Made by a program: the position numbers and the translations under genes. 64,000 bases of DNA from Berberis thunbergii (lineage: Eukaryota; Streptophyta; Magnoliopsida; Ranunculales; Berberidaceae), in NCBI GenBank assembly GCA_003290165.1, contig QNQO01006937.1, positions 434,001 to 498,000 of the forward strand, read 5' to 3'. Below the pieces are notes generated by a model. The model was given only the letters and a program-made list of their open reading frames with translations, ran no database searches and was not told the DNA's origin. Shown piece by piece: positions 1-12,802 of the stretch (position 1 is its first letter; each line of letters opens with the position of its first letter).

Positions 1-186
1 TCAACGATCAACATGCTATCAGAATAGATGGAACATTCTACAAACTCAACCCAACAACAATCATAGTAACCTCCTACTAGCGACGCTACACTGCCAGCAT
101 TTTGCGATCGAGACCCTACAGTAACCATCGGGCTAATTGCGCTCAACAATCAAGATCCACAGCATATAATAGCTCAGACAACTCAG

Positions 187-1960
187 ATGTCTGGCTGCGT
201 CACTACTGACTTTCGAGTAGATTTGCTTATGACCCAGATGAACCACAGGATGAAGATGCTGAAGAAACTCACTCAAGAATGCACTCAGTCAGCTGACCCT
301 ACCAAATGCCACCCCAGCAAAACTCTACTAACCGGACTCGAGAAAGCAACGAGGTTCCTGCAGAACCTCAACAAGGGAATCTCGAAAGCAAGAAACCTCC
401 CTAAGATAAAACTCCACAGAGTGACAGAACACATGCTGAAATCATAAGACAAGTCAGGATTTAGATGGTTAATGAGAATCAGAAGGAATAATCTCCCATT
501 CAGGATCAGATTTACAAATCCTAATGTGTTGTACGAGCTGGTCAAGCCACCATTCTTTGATGTTCTTATGATAACTCCCATTCCAAAAAAGTTCACCCAC
601 CAAAGTTCGAGGCATATGATGTCACCACCGACCCAACATATCATCTGCGACATTTCCACCACATGATGGCATTAAAGGAAAGTAGTGAATCCATCTTGTG
701 CAAAACATTTCCGACTAGTCTTACCTCCATGACAATGAACTGGTTCAATAGCTTATCACCAAGGTTGATGGATTCCTTCCATGCTCTAACCACTGCCTTC
801 ATCACAAGGTTCATCAATAGTCAATGAATGAGGAAAGGGCCACACTACTTGATTCACATCAAACAGAAGCTTGAGGAAACCATAAGGGAATACGTCACTT
901 GATTAACTAACGAGCTTACAATGATCGACAAATGTAGCGATGACACAACCACCACTACTTTCACCGCCGGACTGAAAAGATGACCATTTTTTATGCTCTC
1001 AACTTGGAACCCCCAAAAATCATGGAGACCTTATTGAAGACCGCCAAAAAACACATTTCTCTTGAAGAAATAAAAGCTGCCAAGAAGAAAAATGATCACA
1101 AAAGGCCTCTCCACTCAAAGAAGCGAGAAAGAATGAAGGAATGAATAAGAGATGGAGGACCCTCACAGGATAACATCCAGTAAAAAAGGCATCAGACCAA
1201 TGGGAGATCCTAATCCAACCAGCAAGAGTATGGAAAGCTACAGTCGGCAAGGCCCAAACACGAGCGGGTAGCAAGTGTGATGAAAAGACATACAAACCGT
1301 ATACAACCTTGAAAACAAGTCGGGTCAATAAACTGAAACGCATGGCGAAATGGGACGACGTCAACTGGTCACTCAGAATGAGAAAAGACCCGAAAGGAAA
1401 AGATGAGAGTAAGTATTGTTCCTTCCACAAGGATCACAGGCACAATACCAAAAACTGCTACAATCTAAAAGATGAAATTGAGCAATATTGGGTTCAAATA
1501 GGGAGACTCGACGAATTCATCGGAATGTCAGACAAACAACCCAAAGGAAAGGAAAAAAACAGATACCACTACGGGATCAAAAGAACAACCCAAGGAATTG
1601 ATATACGCCTTACACTGCGTAGTTGGAAGGAGTAAAACAATCAACCCAACTGAAGAAACAACCGCGAACATCTCCAACTCAAGCTGATTTGTATCAAAGT
1701 AAGAGTATTAAAGCCAAAGAAACCAGACAAACCAATATACCGATTCAGAACAAAAGAACTTGGAGAAGCTTGCACCAACCAACTAACATGATTTGAAGAC
1801 CCTACTGACATATGCAAGCCTGACCCTTATTACCAACGATGAAATTGTCGACAATAGACTCGATTAAACCTCGACATTTGGATCTGATGCAATGACAACT
1901 TGGCGCTGATGTGAGCATGATTGGACAGTTTGGCACTGATGTGGGCATGATAGGGCAATC
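187..1960 (+). pseudogene. gag and protease remnant of element A
   Basis: Several frames broken by stops together resemble a plant Tat-lineage gag. The piece at 187-447 has an MTQM-type stretch like that of element B's gag N-terminus (RMDLFLTQMQ). The piece at 1309-1635 has the CCHC-like spacing KYCSFHKDHRHNTKNCYNLK followed by KDEIEQ, the usual end of gag in this group. Around 1790-1900 a frame reads through DPLT-like and NDEIVDN-like residues where the retropepsin begins in these elements, but the catalytic Asp-Ser/Thr-Gly context is destroyed. No intact protein can be made. Family assignment is from known motifs; the exact lineage is inferred. Confidence 0.6.
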
Positions 1961-1968
1961 CGGCACTG
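1900..1968 (+). repeat. Short tandem repeat (about 29 bp, 2.5 copies)
   Basis: The phrase 'tggcactgatgtgggcatga' recurs in slightly changed form three times, starting near 1901, 1930 and 1960. It lies exactly where the protease and pol reading would be expected to continue, so it may mark the edge of the pol deletion in element A. Confidence 0.6.
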
Positions 1969-2815
1969 CTCAGTTACGGAATTAGAAAACACCCTGAGTC
2001 CATTAACTATTATAGCATATTAAACAACGAGACAAAACAAACATATTATACTAATGACAAACCCGGCAACTTCAAGACATAGATGATGCAGAACAAAACA
2101 ACAAATATGTAAATCTCTAACAACACGATGATCAACATCAATCAAGCAAAGGCCAAAAGGACGAAGCAAATGACTCTACAACCTAGTGTAACTTTTTGAA
2201 AAAATAACGACCACCAAGGTTTGGTAGAATACCAGAGAAAGCAAAGTAAATAACTTCAAGTCGATTAATACATCGAATCAACGAAGCAAAAGTTGGATGA
2301 ATGAGTCAACTTACTAAAAAAAACTTCGAGATGACCAATACGAAAGTCAAGACAGAAAATCAACTTGCTCAAATAAGCTCCGAGTCATTTGGCACGTTAG
2401 AAAGAGAAAGTAAAATCAACCTACTTCGGGGCAACCAATGTGTCAAAGCATAAATGTAGCCATAAAGGAATACAAATCAAGAAATTTAGACATGATTAAA
2501 AATGTAGTCGTAAAGGCCCCCTAACAAATGAAAAAAACGAATTGGATATACACAGTACAACTTGCATCAACAACTATGGCTGACCTAAAAGTAAAAAGGT
2601 GTATCAATACACATATTACGACGCGTGAAATAAGTCAACACACAACCCAAGACAAATCACGACTACGATTGCAAAACATGCAAACAAGACTACCAAAAAA
2701 AAGTTATTTTCATTAATAAAGCTATTTTATTACATCCGGGGACGAAGGTAAAGGAGTGGTAGATAAAGCGGAGGCAATCACAACGTCATTGGTGACATCA
2801 CCTAATGGACAAAAG
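1969..2815. other. Non-coding stretch of element A
   Basis: AT-rich, A-biased sequence with no recognisable protein; the only open frame (2528-2716, 62 codons) has no recognisable motif. A possible polyadenylation-like AATAAA occurs near 2716. At 2816 it abuts abruptly the truncated LTR of element B. Confidence 0.5.
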
Positions 2816-2973
2816 GCAACTCGGACCCGACTGCCTGGATTCTGCCAATGATGGGCTTGCTGCAATCTGGGCCTCGCTGAATTGAGCCTGCAATCAGATA
2901 TGCGTCATTCTGTTGACGAGATTATCATGACACGTGTACGGTGCTGATCAGAGGACGGTTTGATGTATCATCA
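2816..2973 (-). mobile_element. Truncated 3' LTR of element B
   Basis: These 158 bp match 35699-35856 with substitutions but, by length, without net insertions or deletions; the reverse complement of both begins with a TGATGATACAT type terminus. Read on the minus strand this is the first 158 bp of an LTR lying directly downstream of a polypurine tract, so it is the 3' LTR of a minus-strand element. The rest of the LTR (about 530 bp in the 5' copy) is missing, presumably deleted together with the target-site duplication. Confidence 0.75.
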
Positions 2974-2988
2974 GCTACTCCCCCTAAG
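2974..2988 (-). promoter_or_regulatory. Polypurine tract of element B
   Basis: On the minus strand this reads CTTAGGGGGAGTAGC and touches the LTR terminus TGATGATACATCA, as expected for the primer of plus-strand DNA synthesis. Element A has nearly the same tract on the opposite strand at 37284-37297, which places both in one family or close families. Confidence 0.7.
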
Positions 2989-3255
2989 TTAGTCGGTCGT
3001 CTTTTCGGTCCACTAGATTACTTCATAAAGCAGTTGTGCAATCATTATGATAGAGTCTGAGAGATTTCCTCAAGCAAAAAATTGCATTAATTAGGCATGC
3101 GCCAACTTGAAAGCAGGAAAGGCAGGAGTCCAATTTTCTATATAGATCTCCTGTCTGTGGAGTATAACTTCTTTACCCTTTTGATCTCCGAGATTTTGTT
3201 TTGATGTATTTTCTGTTGTGCTTTTGACTTTGCTCAACCTTCATATTCGAAAGCT

Positions 3256-3788
3256 TGTACTTTTTTTCATTGCGAGCCGAGATCAGCTTTCAGATGAATT
3301 GTTCGCTAGGGGCCATAAGTTTTTTGAATAGAGATTGCTCTCTGAAGCAGATCAGGAAGTCATGAGTATGACATTCGGGATTCCTAATGATTTGGTGCTC
3401 TGCACTCTGGGCGTAAACATGATGCCATTTTACCCTTATGAGGGGGCTATCTACCTTCACCGAGGTATGCTGCAATCATGTGTCTGTTTTCCTGTCATCA
3501 AGGAGATCTAGGAATTCTTAGCGTACCTCAGTATTGTACACGCTCAACTTATGTTGAATGGGTATGTGACTTTGAAAGTTATTATGATTAGAGCTAAGGA
3601 CGCTGGTGTCCGAGTGTTTTCGAGGGAGATGCAATTGCTCACTTCTCCTCGGATAAACGAGCATAATGTGTGTGCTGACATCGTTGGACTGTTTTGGCAA
3701 ATTTCCTTTTGATTTAAATCATAGAAGAAGTATTGTTTCATGGCACCTGCTGATTCCCCATACTTCAAGTTTGCTGGTCGTCCGGTCA
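3256..3788 (+). pseudogene. Antisense extra ORF (aORF) of element B, N-terminal part
   Basis: The plus-strand reading near 3280-3600 includes pieces such as MSMTFGIPNDLVLCTLGV and GAIYLHRGMLQSCVCFP, then a region resembling the 'plant mobile domain / putative plant transposon protein' type of extra ORF. In such proteins a surface-loop stretch is followed by FPL-like and P.qL.PN.W-like motifs. Several in-frame stops are present. It runs antisense to element B's gag. It is cut at 3788 by the insertion of element C and resumes at 14022. Tat-lineage retrotransposons are known to carry such antisense ORFs between pol and the 3' LTR; assignment here is by position and weak similarity. Confidence 0.5.
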
Positions 3789-3793
3789 AGCGT
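3789..3793. repeat. Target-site duplication of element C (left copy)
   Basis: AGCGT directly precedes the terminal TG of the LTR at 3794; the identical pentamer follows the terminal CA at 14016. A perfect 5-bp duplication is the signature of Ty3/gypsy integrase. Confidence 0.92.
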
Positions 3794-5114
3794 TGATTAC
3801 TTCCAAATAGTACAAGTTGTAAATTGTAGTAGATTGGGGTGTCGATCCCACAAGGAAAAATAATATATAAAACAAGGTCAAGGAAGAAAAACTACGCGAA
3901 ACTAAATTTAAGAAATTCTAGCAATTTTAAAATATGAAATTGAATTTAGTTTAACAAAAATCAAGTTTAGAAAAATCACAAGGTTCCAAGAATCCCTCCT
4001 AGATTTCACGCGCCAACTAGTATTGATTCGCTATGATAACTCAATTACGTGTTTCACATCCCATATAATATAATCGGAAAATAGTCTTTAATGCACCAAT
4101 ATATTATAATATAAATGGATTTTAGATGTCACTTTTTCTAGAAAACACAAGAATTGGTCATATATGATATCTTAAATTTACAAATATTCGTAGACAATAA
4201 CGTCATAAAAGACAATCACATATAACTAACCTACTGGAATTAAATGATCTTTAAATTCCTCACATAAGAAAAGCATGACTAGACTTACATGGAGAAGACA
4301 AAGACAACCACCGGAATAATAATCTACGAAGAAGTTGATGAAATCTTTGTCACTAAAATAACATAAACTCTTATATTAAATAAAAGTGAAAATCATAAAT
4401 ACCATTATTCATCGTGAAAGCATAAAACGAATCAAATACCAATTAAATGCGTTACATCTAGGAGTTCATCTCTTCGCCTTGTGTGGAGTTTAGTGACACA
4501 TGGTGAAGATGATGAAAACAATAGCGGTGTGGAGCTTCATCTGCAAGGCAGCGTGTGGTGGATTAGCGATGCGTACTCGGCTTTTGATGCGTTGTGTGTG
4601 TCCCTGCTAATCATGCGCACTCTGTTGTTCCTGCGTTCTCTGCCCGTCCTCCCTTCCTTGTGTGTTGTTGTCTTTATGGTAGAAACAAAACAACTCTTTA
4701 TTGGAAAACCCCAATTGGAAACCAAATACAATTGAAAATCAAATACAATTTGGAAATAAAATATAATTGGAAACAAAGGGGTGAGACCCCTTTGTTTAGA
4801 TTTTGTTTTAATAATAGGAAATGTGGGTTTGGCAATGTTCATCCATATTACTCATTTGTTCCACTAAAATTCAAAACTAATTTCCTTTGTTTTTTTATTT
4901 GGTTATCTTTATTAATCTTTGGCTTGAGTGTCTCCCGCTCTACTTCTTCAATTTGTCTATGAATTTTCAAATTCGTCACGCTAATGCACTTTTGTCATTT
5001 AAACTCCAAATCCTACAAAAACACAAAAATAAAATAATTAAACTAAAATACACTATTTGAAACACTAACAATATAAATTAAGAGGTATATTATGTAATAA
5101 TTATGTGAATATCA
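3794..5114 (-). repeat. 3' LTR of element C (1321 bp)
   Basis: Aligns over its length with 12803-14016. The shared block 'gtgtcgatccca' near the low-coordinate end is the usual LTR end of this group. It is about 107 bp longer than the other LTR; most of the difference lies at about 4725-4825, where this copy has A/T-rich near-repeats of a 'ggaaa.caaatacaatt' unit. A small open frame (4481-4735) is shared by both LTRs but has no recognisable product. Confidence 0.9.
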
Positions 5115-5130
5115 AATACCCCCTAACCTA
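5115..5130 (-). promoter_or_regulatory. Polypurine tract of element C
   Basis: Minus strand reads ATAGGTTAGGGGGTATT-like sequence directly before the LTR terminus TGATATTC, the expected priming site. Confidence 0.7.
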
Positions 5131-7299
5131 TATTTTGATAGTCATCGAGCAAAACAAAATTAATAATAAAATCCTAATTCACTTTCGTAGGAATCACGGT
5201 TGCACTTACCTTAACGTGCAACAAGGCTTTAATAAACCCCTAGATTACCTCTAGTGGACGAGTTATAGTCTTGTGAGGGTTTCCAGAAATGTTACCCGCA
5301 AACAGTACTGACTCAATGAACAAAATCTATTTTCTAAAAACATAATGCAAAAATACGGGCATTCTCCTATTATTTTCCTTAGAGTAATTTTCTAATTGCT
5401 TAAGATTCAAGAAAAACAACAAATTAAAAATGTCACAATAGTATATCAATAGAGTACAATAATTTAATAGTATCTAAATGATAAATAAATTTCATAATCA
5501 TTCTCAACTCAAAGTGTGTGTGTGAGAAACCTTATCAACATAACTCTTCATCTCATAATAAAGATGTGACGAGATAACCTTTAGAAAGTACGCTTCGACT
5601 ACAAATCTCTCATGTCACTCAGAAATAAAACACTCAGAGATTGGGCACTCGGTTTATATGTGAAGAAAAGGATATAAACTATGGAATGCAAATGTCTCAC
5701 AAATAATTATCATGAAAAACGGAATTTTCAAAGAGTGAAATGAATATGATCTCATGGACAAGAATATTGATTACTTTTGAGAATGTTGAATCAAACACCA
5801 TAGTTCTTGCCTATTCAATCTCCACATCTACTAAACCTACTTTCAGTTAAGATCAATTAGGTCTTTACTAGGTTGTAATGGGGCTTGGATTATGGCAAAC
5901 AATAATGGACAAAAAAGGATACAAAATTTTCCCGAGATTGGCTACACCCTTGAATAAACACATAGGGCATTGAATAACAAATCAATGTTGTACACTATTA
6001 ACTTTTTCTTCATTATTTTCTTCTTCAACCTTTTTTTTTTCTTCTTCAACCTTTTGCATGTTTTTCTCCGTTTATAAAATCAAACAATTTACTTCGAGAG
6101 CGCATGAAATATCTATTTTCAACTTATTCTATTTGCCCATTCCATAAATATATCTCACCGTATACATTCTCAAAAAATTGGGTAAGGATAAAATAATAGA
6201 GATATTACTCCTTGATTTGAGTAGGTAATGGGAATAACAAAGAAAATGTTATTTAAAGGCTCAAATGGCTGCAAATGGATATTTATTATTGGGTAGGCTA
6301 AAAGGTTAAAAAAAATTGTTTGAAGAAATAAATGCCTATTTCACTTCATAAGTTCTAGTTGGTACTAGGACATCTCAACTAAATAAAGCAAGAAGTTCTA
6401 GTGTAAAAATTCAATTTTTATGTCGTTCTTAAAGCAAGCAATAAGAAAGTCAAGAATGATGATATCATCAACGAAATAATGCAGACTCAAGAAAAATCAG
6501 AGTGTATTTAATAACAATGAAGAAATAAAGAATGTCTCAAAACTCATAAGGGTTAAGTATCTACTATTATTCTAAGGTTTTCTAGTTCAATATCTTAATA
6601 ATCAACTTCAAATCATGTTGACTTGGCTTATAGTGCACGAATAGTTGAGTTAAAAAGTCTCACGAAATACATCTAACATAAGGATAATATCAAATATCAT
6701 GTTTTCTACTAATATAACTATGTGACACGTGTTAGTATGTGTTTTGTCAAAATTAAAGGCAACAAAAATATTCTCTAAAATTAAAAAGACTCACTCCCCC
6801 CCCCTTTTTTAAATTCACCAAGAGTTCAGATTTCGAATGCATTTTCATAAAGATTTTGCACAATTACCGTAATCATCTAAGTATTTAATGAGATTGAGTA
6901 TAACACAAAAAAAATGACTAAGTTTAATTGTAAAATACGTTTTAAGCTCAAAGATTTTTGAAAATTGCACAAAAATCTAATAAACCACATCACCCCCAAA
7001 CCTAAACCAAACATTGTCTTCAATGTATAAAATAATAATCATGACAAATGAAGGAAAAATAAAATAGGAGGGTCAGAGTGATATTACCATGGTGAAGCTT
7101 TACCAATTTCAAATAGACAATGTCCTCACAGTCACCAAAATATAAGAAAATCATACCGACGGGAGAAAGGAATACATGGGATGAGGGGCTAGTAACAACA
7201 CCTAAAATAACTTGAAACACTAAAAGAAAAACATAAAAGCAAAAACCTAAACTAAAAAAATAAAATAAAAAACCTAAACTAAAGATAGGGTGGAGAACA
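5131..7299 (-). other. Non-coding spacer between pol and 3' LTR of element C
   Basis: About 2.1 kb of A+T-rich sequence without a long frame on either strand. In the Athila lineage this position can hold an env-like ORF; none is recognisable here. A pyrimidine-rich TTCTTC block lies at 6005-6060 and a C run at 6798-6806. The antisense or env-like ORF is either lost or was never present. Confidence 0.6.
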
Positions 7300-10200
7300 T
7301 CAAATCAAGAAGACTGGGGCAACCAGAGAGATCTCCTCTGGCACCTCTACTCGCTCCACATAGTGCTTCAAACATTGCCCATTTACTCTAAATACTCTCC
7401 CATCTTTTGGATCTTCAATTTCTATGGAACCATTGGGAAAGACTTGTTTTACGATGAGTGGGCCCGTCCATCTCGATCTTAGCTTGCTAGGATGAAGATG
7501 AAGTCATGAGTCATAGAGATAGACTTGTTGATTGGGCTCGAAATGTTTCCTCATAATTTGCTTATCACGAGTTGCTTTCATCTTTGCCTTGTATATTCGG
7601 GAATTGTCATAGGCATCATTCTGCAACTCTTCAATTTCAACTAATTGAAATTTTCACTGAATACCTGCATCATTGAGATCAAAGTTAGTGTTTTTAATAG
7701 CCCAATAAGCACGAAGTTGAAACTCAACAGGGTAAATGACAGGCTTTTCCATGTATAAGCCGATATGGAAACATCCCGAGAATTGTCTTAGAAGCGGTAC
7801 GGTAAGCCCAAAGTGCATCAGGAAGGTGCAAGGACCAATCCTTCTTATCAGGATTCACCATCTTCTCAAAGATTTGTTTTACTTCTTGGTTTTCCAGCTC
7901 GGCTTGGCCATTTGTCTGCAGATGATAGGCATTGGCGACCTTGTGATGAACTCAATACCTGCGCATCAAAGCCTCGAAAGAGCGATTACATAAATGAGTC
8001 CCCTGATCACTAATTATGGCTCGTGGTGTACCGAAACGGGATAAAATGTGTTCTTTGATAAACCTGACAATTGTGTCATTGTTCCGGCATGCCATAGCCT
8101 CTATCCATTTTGACACATAGTCCACTGCAAGCAAAATATACAAATACCCAAAAGAAGGTGAAAAATGTCCCATAAAATCAATCCCCCAACACTCAAATAT
8201 CTCAATGACTAGGATGGGGTTAAGGGGCATCATGTGTCTCTGGGACAGTGCACCTAACTTCTGGCATCTATCACAAGAACGACAATAATTGTTAGTGTCC
8301 TTAAACAATGTAGGCCAATATAATTTCAGCTGTAAAATTTTAGCAACGGTCTTTTTCATAGAAAAATGGCCTCCACAAGCTGCACTATGACAAAAATGAA
8401 AAAACACTTTCAATCTCACCTTCAGGGATACAACGCCTCATGATTTGGTCGGGGGCAATACTTATATAGATGAGGATCATCCCAATAAAAATTGTTTGCC
8501 TCGACCAAAAATATGCGCTTATCTTGAGCACTCCATGATGATGGAACTTCGCCGGAAACCAAGTAATTAACAATGTGCGCATACCATGGTTCTTGAGTGA
8601 CGGCGAATAGTTGTTCATCAGGGAAGTCATCACGGATGGGTGGGCCATTGGCAGAGTCATTGAACTCCAGACGAGACAAATGATCCGCCACAACATTCTC
8701 GACCCCCTTCTTATCCTTTATAGTTAGATCAAATTCCTGCAGAAGTAAAATTCACCTCATCAATCTTGTTTTAGCATCCTTTTTAGAAAGAATGAACTTA
8801 AGAGCCGCATGGTCAGTAAAATCTGTGATAGGGCTTCCACCTCATGGTCAGTAAAATCTGTGATAGTGCTTCCACCGCATGGTCAGTAAAATCTGTAAAA
8901 TTCACCTCATCAATCTTGTTTTAAAATCTGTGATATGTTCGACTACCATATTAAACAACAAAGGACTTCCTTTCCCTTCATTGTCCCAAGACTGCCCCCA
9001 CAGCATAGTAACTTGCATCACACATTATCTCAAAAGGTAAATTCCAATCCGGTGGCTACATGATGGGGGCAGAGGTGAGCCTATCAATGAGTGTTCGGAA
9101 GGCATCCTCACACTCTTGTGTCCATTGGAACACGATGTCTTTGACCAGGAGGCTTCTTAATGGTCTAGAGATGGCAGAAATTTTTTGTATGAACCTCTTA
9201 TAAAAACCCGCGTGTCCTAGAAATGATCTCACATCCTTGACACTTTTAGGTGTAGGTAATTTAGAAATCAATTCAATTTTTGCTATATCAACCTCGATTC
9301 CTTTATTAAAACTATTCCATAGGGAACCATGAAATGACATTTTTCCCAATTAAGCACCAGACCCTTCTCTTCGCATCTACTTAAAACAACCTTCAAGTGA
9401 AGTAAACATGAATCAAAGGAATCACCAAAAACAGTCAAATCATCCATGAATACTTTCATAAATTTTTCAACCATGTCACTAAAAACACTCATCATGCATC
9501 TCTGAAAAGTAGCCGGTGCATTATACCAACCAAATGGCATACGCCGAAAATCATAAGTACCAAAAGGACATGTGAAAGTAGTCTTATCCTGATCCTCTAA
9601 TGCAATTTCAATTTGATAATATCCTGAATACCCATTTAGAAAGCAATAGAAAGAATGACTAGCTACTCGCTCTAAGATTTGGTCTAAGAATGCAAGTGGA
9701 AAGTGATCCTTGCGGGTGGTAGAATTAAGTTTCCTATAATCAATGCACAAGCGCCAACCTGTCACTACCTTACTAGGAACAGGCATGCCCTCATCATTAG
9801 TCACCACTGTTATTCCAAATTTCTTGGGAACTACTTGAGTTGGACTAACCCACATGCTATCAGAGATGGGATAAATGATGTATGCATCTAACAATTTTAA
9901 AACCTCATTTTATACCACCTCTTTCATAGTGGGGTTAAGTCGTCTTTAAGGATCTCTACGGGGGTTAGCTCCTTCTTCTAAGTGAATCCTATGGCAACAT
10001 TTTATGGGGCTCATACCTTTGATGTCAGCTATAGTCCAACGTAATGCAGATTTGTGCTCACGTAACATATTAATCAATTTTTCTTCTTGTGAGAAATCAA
10101 GCACGAAAGAAATAATAACAGGAAATGTATCACCTGGTCCGAGGAATGCATGTTTAAGTCCCTCGGGCAGTGGAGCTAGGTCAACTTTCAGAGTTTCCAC

Positions 10201-10911
10201 GGTGGATGGTTGTGGTTTATGTCTTTCCTGTGGCAACTCCTCAAAGCATGGTTGCCATTGTCATCCTCTTTTATCCTTTAACCCTGAAACAATAGAAATA
10301 TCAAAAGCATTGTCAGAATAAAGTGAACTCTTAGAATCAGAAATAGAAATGAGGTACTCTAAGGTTTCAGAATCTGCGCTCAAGAGTGCCTCCTCTGATA
10401 TCAGCATGTCTATCATGTAGGTATGATGACACTCATCATCATCACGTGGTTTCTTGCTAATATTGAATATGTTGACCTCAAGAGTCATGTTCCCAAAATA
10501 CAGCTTCATTAGACCTTTCCTGGAATTGATAAGAGCGTTAGCTATGGCAAGAAAAAGTCTACCTAAAATAATTGAAACTGTAAACTCCATATTAACCGCA
10601 GATTGAGTATCTAAAATAAGAAAGTCGACGGGATAGTAAAACTTATCAATTTGTTCCGAGACATCCTCGACTATTCCTCTTGGCTTCTTATTCGATCTAT
10701 CGGCCAATTGTAGTACCACGGATGTGGGTTTAATCTCTCCTAGACCCAGTCGAAAGTAAATAGAATATGACATCAGATTTCCACTTACTCCATTCAACAA
10801 GGCTTGGCCAAACTCATGAGTCCCAATCTGGCAAGTGACTGTAGGACACCCAGGATCTTTGTACTTGGGTGGTGTCTTCTGCTCAATCACCGCACTTACA
10901 TGTTCTATCAA
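7300..10911 (-). pseudogene. Degenerate pol of element C (protease, RT, RNase H, integrase)
   Basis: Read from 10911 downward. The protease region (10911-10261) has LQLADRSNKKPRGIVEDV, typical of Athila proteases, but the catalytic D-L-G-A segment is replaced by NGVSG. RT (9894-9283) has YRKLN, the FRRMPFG block and FMDDLTVFG (the Y/F-x-D-D active site). RT connection and RNase H follow, with a local triplication at 8808-8897. Integrase (8419-7952) has the zinc-finger Cys pair CRSCDRC, WGIDFMG, VDYVSKWIEA and IISDQGTH of the catalytic core. The integrase C-terminal tail (WTGPLIVKQVFPNGSIEIED) runs to a stop at 7300. Frameshifts occur near 9300, 8750, 8420 and 7950. Confidence 0.9.
8808..8897 (-). 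repeat. 35-bp triplication in the RNase H region of element C
   Basis: The segment beginning 'catggtcagtaaaatctgtg' starts at 8808, 8843 and 8878. The related copy at about 31095 has it once, so the triplication arose in this copy. It disrupts the RNase H frame. Confidence 0.85.
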
Positions 10912-11578
10912 GAAGGTAGTCTTCTTGATATGGTGTTTCCTCTAGATAGTGCATAGATCCTTGATGACCCTCGCATAAGTTGGTACCTGTTTAATCATAT
11001 GTAGCAAATGTAAGTTAATTTTAACCTGTTTCAAGTGTTCTAGAATCTCACCATGTTCGATTTTTTTTCCAGTAGGTCGTAGTACTTGAGGAAAGGGAAC
11101 TGAAACTTGAATGTTCTTGTTGGGCTCATCCTCAAGGATGATTTCCTTTGCACTTGGGGAGGAGCCTGTAGTTGTGGACGAGCTTGATCCATCTAAAATC
11201 TTACCACTCCGAGTAGTGATGGCATTAAACTCTTTGACATTCTAAGAATCTGAAACAGAGGTTTGTGCCATAAGTTGGCCCTTTGAATTTGCTTAAAGCT
11301 GTGACGAAAATTGGCCCTGCTCTTATACTGTTAATGAACTTGTCAGCTTGGTATCTGCTTTTGATCTTCTTGTTCTCTTCTGTCAACTGTGTCAATGCAA
11401 CCTCAAATTTTTTATTAGTTTTATGTTGTGCCTGTATAATTGCATGTAATGTGTCTGATAAGGAACTTCTGTTAGATTTTGCATTGTATGAAGGTGCAGG
11501 ATATGATCTAGGTGGTTGTGTCTGTGAGTGTGTAGGTTGGTCTGCTTCGAACCTCCAGCCTAAGTTAGGGTGATCTTT
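10912..11578 (-). other. Degenerate gag-pol linker of element C
   Basis: Lies between the zinc-knuckle piece and the protease. No single frame stays open on the minus strand; the plus-strand frame at 11283-11573 is not recognisable and looks like chance. In intact relatives this is the linker between gag and protease. Confidence 0.5.
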
Positions 11579-12652
11579 TCAGCCAGAATTGTAAGTGTTA
11601 GAGAATGGTGAGTAAGACATCTTGTACATCCCTAAGGCATTACATTGTTCCTCATAAACCCCTCTCATCTCAGTCAAGGTCGAGCAATCCTGTGATAAGT
11701 GTTCAACTCCCCAACATATAAAACATGCATTTTGTAGCTCAACTCTGGCAACAGTATGTGTGGCCCTACCATCATTGGCCTTAAGTTCCTCTAACTCCCT
11801 AGTCACTCTATCCAATTAGGCTCTAAGGCTATCCTCTTCCCTAAGTTGGTAGACTCCAGTTGGGCATGTTCTATCCGTGCTCTCAGTAGCACTATGAGCC
11901 TTTTCAACAAAGTCATTCAGGTACTCAATGGCCTTGTCAAAAACTCGCCATTACACATCATCTCAACGAACTGGCGCTCTCTACAGGTGAACCCCTCATA
12001 AAAATAATTGACTAAGCGCCAACTCTCATACCAATGGTGTGGACATGTATTCAAGAGATCCTTGAACCTCTCCCATGCTTGATATAATGTCGCTATTCTT
12101 TTGGGTGAAGGTAGAAATCTGTCTCTTTAAACCGTTGGTTTTGTGGTGAGGAAAGTATTTATTAAAATGCTTGGGTCATCTCCTCCCATGAACCTATAGA
12201 CCTTGGTCGCAAAGAGTATAGCCAACTCTTCGCTTTTTCCTTAAGGGGAAAAGGAAAAAAAACCTTAGTTTAACCGAGTCTACAGCCTCAACTTTGTTGT
12301 GCAAAGTGGCCACAACTTTCTCGAATTCCCTAATGTGAACATAAGGATTCTCACTCTCTAGGCCATGAAAAGTGGGTAATAATTGTATCATACCCAGCTT
12401 AAAATCTAGTTTCGATGTATTTGGTGCAAACATGATACATGATGGAGTAGCAGTGCGCATGGGGTGGAGATGGTCCTTTAGCGACCGAATATTGTCATCT
12501 TCGTAATTACTCATGGTGTTAGAATTAGAAGTAGAACTTAATTTGGTCTCAATGTGAATTTGTGGATGTTCTAAATTTAGGACCATAATTAGTCTCCCTA
12601 AGTGGTCTATATTCCAACTCACACTCCCCCAATGTCCTTTTTTTTTTTGCAA
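11579..12652 (-). pseudogene. gag of element C with zinc knuckle
   Basis: The N-terminal part (12652-12194) contains PSCIMFAPN, FKLGMIQLLPTFHGLESENP and YVHIREFEKVV, the recognisable core of Athila-type gag (capsid), followed by a frameshift near 12200. A separate piece (11815-11579) has CFICWGVEHLSQDC, a CCHC knuckle (C-x2-C-x4-H-x4-C pattern) for RNA binding. The part between (11820-12190) is recognisable only in broken frames. Gag would form the cytoplasmic particle packaging element RNA; this copy cannot make it whole. Confidence 0.8.
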
Positions 12653-12781
12653 TTTTTTAAAAAAATAAAATAATAAAATAAAAATAAACTGGACCTAAAA
12701 CCTAAAAATAAAATAAAATAAAATAAAACAATGAGCAAGAAAGATAATACCCAAAACCTCCCTTGTAGAATGGCATTTGTT
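12653..12781 (-). other. A/T-rich leader of element C
   Basis: Untranslated leader between primer site and gag, with runs of the 'aataaaataaa' type; no coding signal. Confidence 0.5.
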
Positions 12782-12797
12782 CCTGGCAACGGAGCCA
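12782..12797 (-). promoter_or_regulatory. Primer-binding site of element C (tRNA-Asp type)
   Basis: Minus strand reads TGGCTCCGTTGCCAGG, close to the canonical TGGCGCCGTTGCCGGGG that pairs with the 3' end of tRNA-Asp, known for Athila-group elements. It lies five bases inside the LTR, the normal position. Two mismatches from the canonical site show decay. Confidence 0.85.
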
Positions 12798-12802
12798 AAA
12801 TT

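Larger units (their letters stand above)
1..2815 (+). mobile_element. Element A, left part: decayed plus-strand Ty3/gypsy (Tat-like) internal region
   Basis: Contains gag and protease remnants reading on the plus strand (see next entry) followed by about 0.8 kb without coding signal. The 5' LTR would lie left of the window. I infer that the right part of the same element is at 35857-37795, because a plus-strand polypurine tract and 3' LTR of the same type are found there and everything between is inserted later. No pol (RT, RNase H, integrase) is visible, so either it was deleted or the element was non-autonomous. The link between the left and right parts is inference. Confidence 0.55.

Noticed and set aside
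4481..4735. 84-codon frame in the LTR of element C, also present in the other LTR (13506-13781)
   Set aside because: Conserved only because LTRs are copies of each other; ends and composition differ between them and no domain is recognisable.
9703..10321. Plus-strand frames at 9703-9891 and 10004-10321
   Set aside because: Complement of the RT and protease regions of element C; no independent motif.
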